DNA from: Burkholderiales bacterium
GTDB taxonomy: Bacteria; Pseudomonadota; Gammaproteobacteria; Burkholderiales; Nitrosomonadaceae
DNA length: 64,000 nucleotides
Assembly: GCA_024235795.1 (NCBI GenBank)
Contig: JACKLR010000002.1
Location: 372,001 to 436,000, forward strand
Direction of reading: 5' to 3'
A model generated the notes under the pieces. The model saw only the letters and a list, made by a program, of their open reading frames with translations. It had not been told where the DNA came from and did not search any database. Position 1 is the stretch's first letter. Each line of letters starts with the position of its first letter. Made by a program: the position numbers and the translations under genes. This document shows, one piece after another, positions 8,229-17,763 of this stretch.

Positions 8229-9314
8229 CTACTCTACAAAAAAAGTAGACATCATACCGGCGCTGATGTGATCGTTGACATGACAATGAAACATCCATTG
8301 GCCAGAAACATCGGCTATCATGTCGAGCGTTTTGGTTGCAGCCGGCAAGACTTCGGTAACATCCAGCCGATTTCCATTATGCAATAACGTCGTGCCATGC
8401 CAGTGCGGTGAATGCAGATCGACCTCAGTTCCCATTCCCATGATGTGCCATCGTACGCGCTGGGCTTTGCGCATCACATAACCTTGATTATTGTTGTAAA
8501 CCAGTCCATTGATGCCATGCATCAAGTTACTCTCTTGAAAAGCCTCATCGTTTGGATCACAGAGTCCGCTGCAAGTCGACAGGTTCGATTCCAGATATGG
8601 ACTGGCATTCTCGTCAAACACCGTAAACAAGGAAAAAAACTCACGATCGACATCGATTGGAAGCATCGTTTCGTTGTGCCGTGTATGTCCTTTCCTGGTA
8701 ATCACAATCGGACCGATCAGACCCGCGTTGGTATCCGCCGGTTCATCGACATGACCGTGATAAATCCAGACAATCGATGATGGGTCATTGGGGCCTGGCC
8801 CAGACCGGTTAGGAACATCCCAGTGATAGGTATAAGTATCTCCCGGTGCAACAATACCGCTTGCATCATGGGTATGCGGCACACCTTCATTCGCTTTGCT
8901 GTAACGTACGCCATGCGGATGAATACTGGCTGGAAAACGTGTATTGTTTCTAAAATGAACGACGATCCTATCGCCCACTTCAGCCCGGATAATCGGCCCC
9001 AGAATACCCAGATGTTCTTCTTCTGGCCTGCGCTGTTTTAGAGCGCCAAACCCTTCTGTATATTCGCGGTAAACGGATTTCAAATAGCGTCGACCAATTC
9101 CTTCTTCCACAAACACCCGTTCATCCTCTGTAAATTCATTTCCCGTCATAGGATTGATCGGAAAAGAAGGAGCATAATCCCACTGCACTTCATCTGCTGC
9201 TATCCAGTAAATGCGATCAGCAGCTAGAACTGAAAAACTGATCAAACAAAGCAGCACAACACCAATAACATACTTCCAATCAAATCTTTTTTTAAAAATC
9301 ATCTCATCCTTCAT
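8229..9314 (-). CDS. Two-domain multicopper oxidase, exported
   Basis: Signal-bearing copper oxidase of about 361 residues. It begins with an N-terminal signal (YVIGVVLLCLISFSVLAA) and has two cupredoxin domains. Copper ligands are visible: HPHGVRY and IYHGHVDEP in domain 1, HSPHWHGTTLL and MFHCHVNDHISAGM in domain 2. The HCH-x(3)-H-x(4)-M arrangement is the usual type 1 plus trinuclear centre set. Two-domain forms act as homotrimers in known relatives. Such periplasmic enzymes oxidise phenols, cuprous ions or metals; the substrate here is unknown. The ATG at 9314 (AAAGG upstream) and the one at 9302 (GAAGGATGAG upstream) are both plausible. A copper-tolerance role fits the neighbouring cus operons but is inference. 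Confidence 0.86.
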   Translation of the reverse strand: MKDEMIFKKRFDWKYVIGVVLLCLISFSVLAADRIYWIAADEVQWDYAPSFPINPMTGNEFTEDERVFVEEGIGRRYLKSVYREYTEGFGALKQRRPEEEHLGILGPIIRAEVGDRIVVHFRNNTRFPASIHPHGVRYSKANEGVPHTHDASGIVAPGDTYTYHWDVPNRSGPGPNDPSSIVWIYHGHVDEPADTNAGLIGPIVITRKGHTRHNETMLPIDVDREFFSLFTVFDENASPYLESNLSTCSGLCDPNDEAFQESNLMHGINGLVYNNNQGYVMRKAQRVRWHIMGMGTEVDLHSPHWHGTTLLHNGNRLDVTEVLPAATKTLDMIADVSGQWMFHCHVNDHISAGMMSTFFVE

Positions 9315-9692
9315 AAACCAACCTTTTTTAATTGAAAAAAGACGACAGTTATCCATAAATCATTATGAAATCAGGTTCAGTATCGCCCAAGACTTTATAT
9401 GTTGGCTGGCTAAATGTGCACAAACACAGTGGCTGGCTAAATTAATTTACTCCTATGGAAAAATCATAGAAAGAAACGTTAATGATAATGATTCGCGTTT
9501 ATATTTGCAAGATAAAATATCTTATAGGTTTGTTTCGGGTTGATTACGATGATAGTGATTCAGCCAGTATTACTACCATTTTAATTACTTTTGATTGAAA
9601 AAATAATTTCGCGTCCCTAGGAGTTGTTCTCAAATAAGTTTAACATTACATACCAAATTATTGTATTCTGATATTTCGTCAGAGATGAGATC

Positions 9693-10078
9693 ATGAATCG
9701 CATGCTGTTAAGATATGACCAATTGAATCGTATAAAGGAATTATTGCCTGGGGAATCAAAAGATTTTGACGTCACGGCTAAAAGTAACCGTCTATTTTTG
9801 TAGGCAGTGTTGTGGATTGCCAGAACCGGTTCTCCCTAGCGGAACTTACCCGAACATTTTGGTACTGGCATCTAGTCTATGTGCGTTATAACTGCTGGTC
9901 ACATAAAGGCCATTTGGTTCGGATGTTAGAATGCGATCGCCTATGATCCAGATTTGAAATACCTGATGATTGATAAAAGTATCGTTCGGGTTCATCAACA
10001 TTGCGCGGCAAAAAAACAGCAGGATCATGAAGCCATGCGTGAGTCACGCGGTGGTCTGAGCACCTCATTGAGTTATTT
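9693..10078 (+). pseudogene. Decayed IS5-family (IS427-like) transposase
   Basis: Plus-strand reading from the ATG at 9693 gives LLRYDQLNRIKELLPG, then SNRLFL-stop-AVLWIARTGSP-stop-RNLPEHFG, the standard N-terminus of IS5-group transposases with two in-frame stops where Tyr/Asp and Trp codons are expected. After a deletion, DPDLKYLMIDKSIVRVHQH appears with the first catalytic Asp, then SRGGLSTSL. The remaining DDE domain is missing. Opposite-strand frames here are shadows. Confidence 0.85.
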
Positions 10079-10253
10079 TCAAAAAAAGCAAGTACGCTTA
10101 ACAATATAATATTTATGCCATTGTTCCTACAGTTTAATTTCTTTCATAGTAGACGCTGACACTGGAAAATATTGGATGCTGATTGGCATTGCAAAGATAC
10201 AAAACACGACATTCGTTTCTATTATGCAAGTAATTTCTGGGTAAGTCTTCATA

Positions 10254-11030
10254 TTACAGCACTGAAAATGCCCTTTGGCATTTTACTGCAACCATTTCCC
10301 GTAATATTTCTTCTTCAGCACTAAAAGCATCAACCGCTTCAGGATCAAATTGACTACCTTTCATGTCTAGAATTTCTGCCTTCGCCACATCAAAAGAAGC
10401 TCCTTTCCGGTAAGCACGATCTGAGGTTATTGCGTCAAGGGTATCGATTACCATAAATAAACGCGCACCCAACGGTATCTGATCGCCTTGCAGGCCTCGC
10501 GGATAACCTTCGCCATCATAACGTTCTTCATGACAGAGTATAATGTCAGCCGCTTCTGTCAGGCCTGGTATTTGTGAAATAAGTTGATAGCCTCTTTCTG
10601 GGTGCATTCTTAATTCATTCCATTCAGATGCTGTCAAAGGGCCAGGTTTCAATAAAATAGCATCGGGAACACCTATTTTTCCGATATCATGCAACAGAGC
10701 CCCCCAATATATTTGCTGTAATCTGTCCATATCTGAAATAAAGCGACGCGCGAGTACCAGAGTATGACAAGCTACGCGCTTGGAATGCAGCCCTGTTTCA
10801 TGCTCCCGCAAATCCAGTGCATCCACAAGTGTTTCCACCAAGAGATTAAACATTTCATTTCGTCCGGCACAAACATCATTGGTTTTAAGCTGGCAATGTT
10901 CAGAACAATAGGTCTTACCCATAGACACATAAGGTTGTTTTGCGATCAATTTTCCGCAATGCTGACAAAATGTTTTTGAATGTTTTTTCATTTCTTTAAC
11001 TGGGTCGTTTTTCACAGTAAATCTTTTCAA
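10254..11030 (-). CDS. HD-GYP cyclic-di-GMP phosphodiesterase with N-terminal Cys-rich finger
   Basis: A 258-residue cytosolic protein. Residues 20-48 form a treble-clef-like metal finger (FCQHCGKL ... TYCSEHC). Residues about 60-245 form an HD-GYP domain with the catalytic HDIGK (about 113), CHEERYDGEGYP (about 163) and the following DAITSDRAYR. HD-GYP proteins hydrolyse c-di-GMP, and the signature GYP is intact; the usual HHE is CHE here. The start overlaps the stop of the upstream P-type ATPase by four bases, so the two genes are translationally coupled. A metal finger on a c-di-GMP enzyme made with a cation pump suggests metal-responsive signalling; that is inference. Confidence 0.87.
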   Translation of the reverse strand: MKRFTVKNDPVKEMKKHSKTFCQHCGKLIAKQPYVSMGKTYCSEHCQLKTNDVCAGRNEMFNLLVETLVDALDLREHETGLHSKRVACHTLVLARRFISDMDRLQQIYWGALLHDIGKIGVPDAILLKPGPLTASEWNELRMHPERGYQLISQIPGLTEAADIILCHEERYDGEGYPRGLQGDQIPLGARLFMVIDTLDAITSDRAYRKGASFDVAKAEILDMKGSQFDPEAVDAFSAEEEILREMVAVKCQRAFSVL

Positions 11031-13726
11031 TGTGTTTTATGTCGATAACGTATGACTTTCCTCAACTGAAGAATAATCAACGGTAAAAATCCTACTGCAA
11101 TCCAACCAATACACTGATCAAAGGAAAGTGGTTCTATCTGAAACAATGTTTGAAACACTGGAACATGATGTATAGCCAGAAGCATGGCGAAACTGACCGC
11201 AACTACCAGAAACAAACGCAGATTGGAAAACAAGCCTAATTGCCAAATGGTATATTGTTCGCTCCGTGCTGCAAATGCACGCAACAGTTCAGCGACCACC
11301 AAAGTGGTAAACGCGGCATTTCGAGCCTGCTCAAGACTGTTATTGGCATAGAATAGTTCATAGGCGAATACGCCGAGAGTAACACTAGCAATAAGAAAGC
11401 CAGTAAACAGAGTCAGTTTAATGAATTCTTTATCAAACAACATCTGTTTCGATCGCCGCGGTGGGCGATTGAGCACATCGCGGTCAACCGGGTCCGTCGC
11501 CAGCGCAAGTGCTGGAAAACCATCTGTCACCAAGTTGATCCATAAAATATGCAATGCCAGAAGCGGCAATGGCCACCCTAGCAGTATCGCAACCAGCATC
11601 ACAATCAATTCGCCGGTATTGCCGCTCAACAAGTAGGCCAGTGTTTTGACGATGTTGTCATAAATACCACGCCCTTCCTCCACTGCGGCTACGATAGAAG
11701 CGAAATTATCATCGGTAATAATCATGTCGGCAGCTTCCTTGGTCACTTCTGTACCGGTGATCCCCATAGCAATGCCGATGGAAGCTTCTTTAAGCGCGGG
11801 CGCATCGTTAACCCCGTCTCCAGTCATTGCGACAACAGCCCCACGTGTCTTCCAGGCGCGTACAATGCGAAGCTTGTGCTCAGCAGTAACACGTGCATAT
11901 ACTGAAACCTGCTCGACACGTTCCACCAGTGCTTTGTCATCAAGTTTATCGAGCTCGTTACCGACAAGAACGGTATCATTTTTACCCAGAATGCCCAATT
12001 CAGTACCGATTGCAGATGCGGTATCGGGATGATCTCCTGTTATCATGACGGTTTTGATGCCAGCGCGTTTGCACTTGGCTACTGCTTCTTTTGCCTCGGC
12101 ACGTGGTGGGTCTTGCAAGCCCACAAAACCCAGAAAGACAAGCTCTTTTTCAATTTCGGCATCGTTAACAGCTATGCTTTCTTCGAAACTGAAGTCATCC
12201 AGGGAGCGTTCGGCGACAGCCAGCACACGCAATGCATCATGAGCCAGCGATGTGTTTGCCTGAAGCAGACGAGTACGCTCGCTTTCAGACAATTTTCTGA
12301 CACCTTGATTTGTCCGGATTAAAGTGCACCGGTTGAGTATGACTTCTGGTGCACCTTTGACATACGCCCAGGAACGGTTCTCGAGCCTGCGAATAACAGT
12401 CATGCGTTTGCGATCCGAATCAAATGGTATGGTGGCTAGACGCGGCATTTCAGTTTCGATGGTTTCACGCTTAATATCACCTTTAGCTGCTGCGACTAGC
12501 AAAGCGCCTTCGGTTGGATCTCCAATAACTGAAAGTCGGTCATCCTTTGTGGTTAGTTCACTGTCGTTGCACGCTACTGATGCGCGCAACAATGCAAACA
12601 GTTCTTCGCTTTCGGAAGGTAAAATTTTAGAATTTCCAACAAAAAAAGCTCCTTCTGTGACATAACCGCCACCGGTAATGCGGTAATGACTTTCCGCTGT
12701 AATCAGCTTGCGAGCAGTCATTTCTCCCATCGTCAGCGTACCCGTCTTGTCGGTACAGATCACCTCAGCACACCCCAGCGTTTCGACGGCTGCCATATGC
12801 CGCACCAAAGCATTACGTTGCACCATGCGTTGCACGCCTAATGCAAGCGCAACTGTCACTACCGCCGGCAATCCTTCTGGAATAGCCGCAACTGCAAGGC
12901 TTACCGCACTCAAAAAAAGCTCAAACGGCGGAATACCTCGCAATAATCCCAGGAAAAAAATCAATACAACAATACCTAAACAAGCCCATAATAAAAGGCG
13001 CGCTACCCGGTCAAGCCGTTTTTGCAAAGGTGTTTCTCCACTTTCGGCACTTTCCAGCAGTTTGGCAATATGACCAAGTTGTGTATCCATGCCAGTATTC
13101 ACCACTATCGCGCGACCGGAACCACCGGTTACGCTGGTGCCAAGAAAAACCATATTCTTCTGCTCAGCCAATGGTGTTTCTTCGGGCAGATCATCAGTGA
13201 ATTTGTCCACTACCTGCGATTCACCGGTAAGCGGTGCTTCATTGGTACGTAGTACTGCAGCCTGTATCAGGCGCGCATCCGCAGCTACCAGATCTCCACC
13301 TTCCAGTATCAAGATATCACCAGGGACAACCTCTGTTGCAGCAATGACCGTACTATGTCCATTGCGCACCACACGGCAATGGGGTGCTGCAAGATTCGCC
13401 AATGCGGCAGCAGCTTTTTCGGCGCGGAATTCCTGGATAAAACCGATAACTGCATTCAGTATGACAATTGCGAGAATGGCAATGCCGTCTATTGTTTCGC
13501 CCAGAGCTACAGATATACTGGCAGCACCAATCAGCACCCAGATAACAAGGCTCTTGAATTGACTTAGAAAAATTGCAAATGCTGAAAACCGCCTGCCCTT
13601 CCGAAGCTTATTAGCCCCATACTGAGCGAGTCGTTTGGCAGCCTCAGCATCCGTTAGACCGTGCTCTTCATCGGTTGCAAGAGAGGGAACGAGTTTAGTT
13701 ACTGATTGATTATGCCATTTATTCAT
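11027..13726 (-). CDS. P-type cation-transporting ATPase (P2-type, Ca2+-ATPase-like)
   Basis: An 899-residue P-type ATPase. It has the N-terminal cation-ATPase domain (about 5-75), the actuator motif TGES (about 167), the phosphorylation site CTDKTGTLT (about 325), the KGAPE nucleotide-binding motif, the hinge TGDGVNDAPALKEA (about 635) and a six-helix C-terminal domain. The TM4 motif AAIPEGLPAVV is that of P2A/P2B calcium or Na+/K+-type pumps, not the CPx motif of copper ATPases. Expected role: ATP-driven export of Ca2+ or a related cation across the inner membrane; the exact ion is not decided by sequence. Its stop overlaps the start of the HD-GYP gene. It has no gene upstream within 110 bp, so its promoter is probably in 13727-13837. 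Confidence 0.92.
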   Translation of the reverse strand: MNKWHNQSVTKLVPSLATDEEHGLTDAEAAKRLAQYGANKLRKGRRFSAFAIFLSQFKSLVIWVLIGAASISVALGETIDGIAILAIVILNAVIGFIQEFRAEKAAAALANLAAPHCRVVRNGHSTVIAATEVVPGDILILEGGDLVAADARLIQAAVLRTNEAPLTGESQVVDKFTDDLPEETPLAEQKNMVFLGTSVTGGSGRAIVVNTGMDTQLGHIAKLLESAESGETPLQKRLDRVARLLLWACLGIVVLIFFLGLLRGIPPFELFLSAVSLAVAAIPEGLPAVVTVALALGVQRMVQRNALVRHMAAVETLGCAEVICTDKTGTLTMGEMTARKLITAESHYRITGGGYVTEGAFFVGNSKILPSESEELFALLRASVACNDSELTTKDDRLSVIGDPTEGALLVAAAKGDIKRETIETEMPRLATIPFDSDRKRMTVIRRLENRSWAYVKGAPEVILNRCTLIRTNQGVRKLSESERTRLLQANTSLAHDALRVLAVAERSLDDFSFEESIAVNDAEIEKELVFLGFVGLQDPPRAEAKEAVAKCKRAGIKTVMITGDHPDTASAIGTELGILGKNDTVLVGNELDKLDDKALVERVEQVSVYARVTAEHKLRIVRAWKTRGAVVAMTGDGVNDAPALKEASIGIAMGITGTEVTKEAADMIITDDNFASIVAAVEEGRGIYDNIVKTLAYLLSGNTGELIVMLVAILLGWPLPLLALHILWINLVTDGFPALALATDPVDRDVLNRPPRRSKQMLFDKEFIKLTLFTGFLIASVTLGVFAYELFYANNSLEQARNAAFTTLVVAELLRAFAARSEQYTIWQLGLFSNLRLFLVVAVSFAMLLAIHHVPVFQTLFQIEPLSFDQCIGWIAVGFLPLIILQLRKVIRYRHKTH

Positions 13727-13837
13727 GACGGAAACTCTCCTTACATTACCAGCAGAAGTTTTTCAGAAATTCCATATGCATTTCCTAAAATTCCATGTCC
13801 AAAAATTATCAGGTGCTAAAAGTTGATAACAATAATT

Positions 13838-14497
13838 TCACAGTCCATCTCTCTTTGGCTTGCAGGCGCGATATAAAGCTATAGGCCCAAAAACTGTGCG
13901 ATATCGAGCCGTTTCTTCCACAGGATGGAACCCAACGTTCGTTACAAATAGCGGCAAAAGACCCAAAATATTGTCATGAGCCTCTTCTACCCAGCGCACT
14001 ATTAGAGAAATTAGCCACATAATCGAATCATTCGGTTTACATATATCCGCCACATGCAGTTCACCGCCAGGCTTGAGAACGCGGAATGCTTCTCCGAGTA
14101 CTCGTTGTTTATCCTGCTTTGTTAGATGATGAAGTATCAGGCTGGCAAACACACGATCGAAACTTTTGTCAGGGTAAGGTAGACAAGTTGCTGTACCTAT
14201 TTGAAGGGCGATGGTTTGTTTCGCCTGCTCTACCTTTTTTCGTGCGATGTCCAATATTAGTGGATCGATATCGATTCCATAAACACTTGCATCTGGTTGG
14301 GCCTGTTTGATCAATAGCGTAAGTGTTCCCGTACCACAACCCACATCCAGAATAACTTGATCGGGCTGAATATTCGCTTGATGAATCAATGCATTTTTTA
14401 TTGCTTCCTCAGGAAAGAATTGTTGCATCATCGGATCATACCAACGAGTCAACCAGCGGAAATGAAATGCAGGAATATAGGATAAACGTTTCTTCAT
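13838..14497 (-). CDS. Class I SAM-dependent methyltransferase (UbiE-like)
   Basis: A 219-residue Rossmann-fold methyltransferase. Motif I is VILDVGCGTGTL (about 48-59), the acidic loop is GIDIDPLIL, motif post-I is SFDRVFASLILHHL, and LKPGGELHVADI follows. The C-terminal lid is hydrophobic (IMWLISLIVRWVEE), as in enzymes acting on lipid or quinone-like substrates. Substrate unknown. It lies about 100 bp downstream of cusA on the same strand and might be a trailing gene of the cus block, but nothing in the sequence ties it to metal handling. Confidence 0.82.
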   Translation of the reverse strand: MKKRLSYIPAFHFRWLTRWYDPMMQQFFPEEAIKNALIHQANIQPDQVILDVGCGTGTLTLLIKQAQPDASVYGIDIDPLILDIARKKVEQAKQTIALQIGTATCLPYPDKSFDRVFASLILHHLTKQDKQRVLGEAFRVLKPGGELHVADICKPNDSIMWLISLIVRWVEEAHDNILGLLPLFVTNVGFHPVEETARYRTVFGPIALYRACKPKRDGL

Positions 14498-14603
14498 GAC
14501 AATAAGTCTTCTAATATAATGAAATCGTTTTCTGTATAAAACCTATAATTTGTTAAATATTTAGATTTTTGCCGCCAATTCATTTAGCGTTTTCTATCTG
14601 ATA

Positions 14604-17600
14604 TTAATCCATGCTGTTACTATGTTTTTTTGTCTCATACTTAATATCGCTGTGCCAGCGCCAAACGACATAGATTGCCGGAATCACAAACAGTGTCAAC
14701 AGCATGGCGGAACCAACACCACCGATCATTGGTGCAGCTAGCCGCTTCATTACGTCAGCGCCAACACCAGTTGCCCACATCACCGGAATCAGGCCGAGTA
14801 TGTTAGCCAGTCCAGCCATTGCCATCGGGCGAATACGTTCTTGTGCGCCTTGTTGTACCGTTTCAATCAGATCCTGCAATGTTTTCAGCTGCCCCGATGA
14901 TTTACGCCGCCTGCAGGCTTCATCCAGATAGGAAAGCATCATTGCACTGGTTTCGGCAGCAACCCCAGCCAGCGCAATTAAACCAACCCATACCGCAATA
15001 CTCATGTTGTAATTGAGTAGAGATAAGTACCAGAATCCGCCTACCAGTGAGAGCGGTATGCCCAGCATCAGAATGAGTGTTTCGGCAACGGAACGGAAAG
15101 TAAAATAATAAAGCAGAAAAATAATGGCTAGGGTCAAGGGCACGAATATTTTGAGCCTGTCTTTGACGCGTTCCATGAACTCATATTGTCCAGACCAGGC
15201 CAGCGTATAACCGGCGGGAAGTTCAACTTTCTCACGAATGACCTGTTTTAAATCTTCCACATAACTGCCCACGTCTCGATCAGCCATATCCACAAACACA
15301 TAGCCTGATAACATGCCGTCTTCATCACGGATCATGGCCGGGCCTCTGGTCATACGCAAATCCACCAGCTGCGCTAGAGGCACCTGAGCACCTGTGGGTG
15401 TGCTGACTGTCATGCGTCCCAGCCTGTCCAGATCATCCCGCTGTTCACGCAGGTAACGCAGGTTGACCGGATAGCGTTCTCGTCCTTCTATGGTTGTGGT
15501 AATGCTTTCCCCGCCAATGCCTGATTCAATAATTCTGCTGACATCCATGATAGTAAGACCGTAGCGGGCAATCTCATCGCGGTTAATGGTGAAATCCAGG
15601 TAAAAGCCACCCGAAACACGTTCCGCATAAACGCTGCGGGTTCCGGCCACTTCTTTTGCGACCATTTCAATGTCTCTGCCGATCATTTCAATCGTCTTCA
15701 AATCCGGCCCAAAGATTTTAATGCCCACTGGTGTGCGTACACCGGTAGTCAGCATATCAAGACGCGCCTTGATAGGCATTGTCCAAGCATTAGTTACACC
15801 CGGAAGTTGCAAGGCCTGGTCCATTTCTGCGATCAGGCCTTCATAGGTTAAACCGTCTCGCCATTGTTCTTTGGGTTTCAGTTCAACAATTACTTCCATC
15901 ATGCTGAATGGCGCCGGATCGGTTGAAGTATCCGCACGACCGGCCTTGCCGAACACGAACTCAACCTCCGGAAAAGATTTCAGTATCTGATCCATTTGCT
16001 GCAGCAGTTTTCCCGATTCCGTCACTGAAATACCCGGCAGCGTGGTTGGCATATAAAGAATTGTGCCTTCGTAAAGCGGCGGCATAAATTCTGAACCCAT
16101 ACGCTGCAGGGGAATTACAATACTTGCGATTAATAATACGGAAAGGACGATGAGGCTTTTGCGGTAACGCAACGCGATGGACAAAAACGGCGCGTATATT
16201 TTTTGCAGCAATCGGGTAACCGGATGGCGCTGTTCCTGGATAATCCTCCCGCGTATGCACAACGACAGCAGCGCCGGTATTAATGTCACGGCAAGCACGG
16301 CACTCATGGCTATAGCCAGCGTTTTGGTTATCGCCAGTGGCGTAAATAATCGACCTTCCTGCGCTTCCAGTACGAAGACAGGCATGAAAGCAATGGCAAT
16401 AACCAGCAGCGAGGCAAAAATAGGCGGGCCGACTTCCTTGGCTGAATCGATCAAAATACGCTCGCGGTCTCCCTTGCGCCCGTTTCGTTCCCATTCTTCG
16501 AGACGTTTATGAGCGTTGTCCACCATAATGATGGATGCATCCACCATATCGCCAATTGCGACAATGATGCCGCCGATTGCCATGATATTCAGGCCGACTT
16601 CGAGATAATATAACGGAATAAAAGCGATCAATATCGCCAGCGGCAGCGTGATGATCGGAATCAGTGCAGAGCGCAAATGCAGCAGAAATCCAATAATGAG
16701 CACGCTGACAATAATCAGTTCTTCGATCAGATTATCAGTTGCAGTCGCAATGGATTGATGGATCAGGTTGCTGCGGTCATAAACCGTAACAATCTTGACA
16801 CCTTCGGGCAATGACGGTTCGATTTCCTTGATTTTGGCTTTAATCCTTTCAATTACGGCAGGCGTATCCTCGCCATAACGCATGATTACTACACCACCCA
16901 CAGTCTCGCCCTGGCCGTTCAGTTCGGCCAACCCACGGCGCATTTCTGGCCCGAGGCTGACCGTGGCCACATCGCGCAACAATACGGGGGTGCCATGTGC
17001 ATCTGTGCCGACTACAATTTTTTCGATATCATTGACGGACTTGATGTAACCACGACCACGGATCATGTATTCAATACCGCTAAACTCAACGACCCGCCCA
17101 CCGACATCCAGGTTGCTCATTCGCACATTGTCGATGATTTCGTTCAGATTAAGTTTGTAAGCCAGCACTTTGGTGGCATCCAGATTGATCTGATACTGGC
17201 GTACGAAACCGCCGATGCTGGCGACTTCTGCCACACCGTCCACCGCTGCCAGCCAATAGCGCAGATACCAATCCTGGAATGAACGTAGCGAAGCCAAATC
17301 ATGTTGGCCGCTTTCATCCACCAAAGCATATTGAAACACCCAGCCAACCGCTGTCGCATCCGGCCCAAGTTGGGGCGCTACACCTTCAGGCAACTTTCCC
17401 GATAACTGATTCATGTATTCCAGTACCCGGGATCGTGCCCAGTAAATATCGGTGCCGTCCTTGAACAACACATAAACATAGGAAAAGCCAAAATCGGAAA
17501 ACCCCCTTACGACCGTCACATTGGGCGCGGACAGCAAAGCAGTAACAATGGGGTAAGTAATCTGGTCTTCCACCAAATCCGGCGATCGTCCCATCCACGG

Positions 17601-17753
17601 TGTATAAATGATCACTTGCGTATCAGATAAATCCGGCAAGGCGTCGACAGGCGTCTCTTTCATAGCCCAAAGACCGGCAGTAGCCGCGCCGAATACCAGC
17701 AGAAAAACTATAAATCGGTTCTTTGCGCAAAATTCGATAAGCCTTTCGATCAT
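14604..17753 (-). CDS. cusA: CusA-type copper/silver RND efflux pump (system 1)
   Basis: A 1049-residue heavy-metal RND transporter of the HME4 (Cu+/Ag+) kind. Twelve TM segments frame two large periplasmic loops. The TM4 relay motif GDMVDASIIMVDNAHK lies at about 400-415, and GVAAETSAMMLSYLDEA in TM10 carries the conserved Glu. The three methionines that bind Cu+/Ag+ in E. coli CusA have counterparts in LYMPTTLPGIS, SMMEVIVELKP and ARLDMLTTGVRTP. It exports cuprous or silver ions from periplasm and cytosol, driven by protons. It follows cusB by 10 bp and cusC before that, so the three form one operon. No CusRS-type regulator is nearby. Confidence 0.93.
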   Translation of the reverse strand: MIERLIEFCAKNRFIVFLLVFGAATAGLWAMKETPVDALPDLSDTQVIIYTPWMGRSPDLVEDQITYPIVTALLSAPNVTVVRGFSDFGFSYVYVLFKDGTDIYWARSRVLEYMNQLSGKLPEGVAPQLGPDATAVGWVFQYALVDESGQHDLASLRSFQDWYLRYWLAAVDGVAEVASIGGFVRQYQINLDATKVLAYKLNLNEIIDNVRMSNLDVGGRVVEFSGIEYMIRGRGYIKSVNDIEKIVVGTDAHGTPVLLRDVATVSLGPEMRRGLAELNGQGETVGGVVIMRYGEDTPAVIERIKAKIKEIEPSLPEGVKIVTVYDRSNLIHQSIATATDNLIEELIIVSVLIIGFLLHLRSALIPIITLPLAILIAFIPLYYLEVGLNIMAIGGIIVAIGDMVDASIIMVDNAHKRLEEWERNGRKGDRERILIDSAKEVGPPIFASLLVIAIAFMPVFVLEAQEGRLFTPLAITKTLAIAMSAVLAVTLIPALLSLCIRGRIIQEQRHPVTRLLQKIYAPFLSIALRYRKSLIVLSVLLIASIVIPLQRMGSEFMPPLYEGTILYMPTTLPGISVTESGKLLQQMDQILKSFPEVEFVFGKAGRADTSTDPAPFSMMEVIVELKPKEQWRDGLTYEGLIAEMDQALQLPGVTNAWTMPIKARLDMLTTGVRTPVGIKIFGPDLKTIEMIGRDIEMVAKEVAGTRSVYAERVSGGFYLDFTINRDEIARYGLTIMDVSRIIESGIGGESITTTIEGRERYPVNLRYLREQRDDLDRLGRMTVSTPTGAQVPLAQLVDLRMTRGPAMIRDEDGMLSGYVFVDMADRDVGSYVEDLKQVIREKVELPAGYTLAWSGQYEFMERVKDRLKIFVPLTLAIIFLLYYFTFRSVAETLILMLGIPLSLVGGFWYLSLLNYNMSIAVWVGLIALAGVAAETSAMMLSYLDEACRRRKSSGQLKTLQDLIETVQQGAQERIRPMAMAGLANILGLIPVMWATGVGADVMKRLAAPMIGGVGSAMLLTLFVIPAIYVVWRWHSDIKYETKKHSNSMD

Positions 17754-17763
17754 GTTTGTTGCC

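Noticed and set aside
9846..10104. Minus-strand frames of 60-72 codons
   Set aside because: They are opposite-strand shadows of the decayed IS5-family transposase, whose conserved blocks read on the plus strand.
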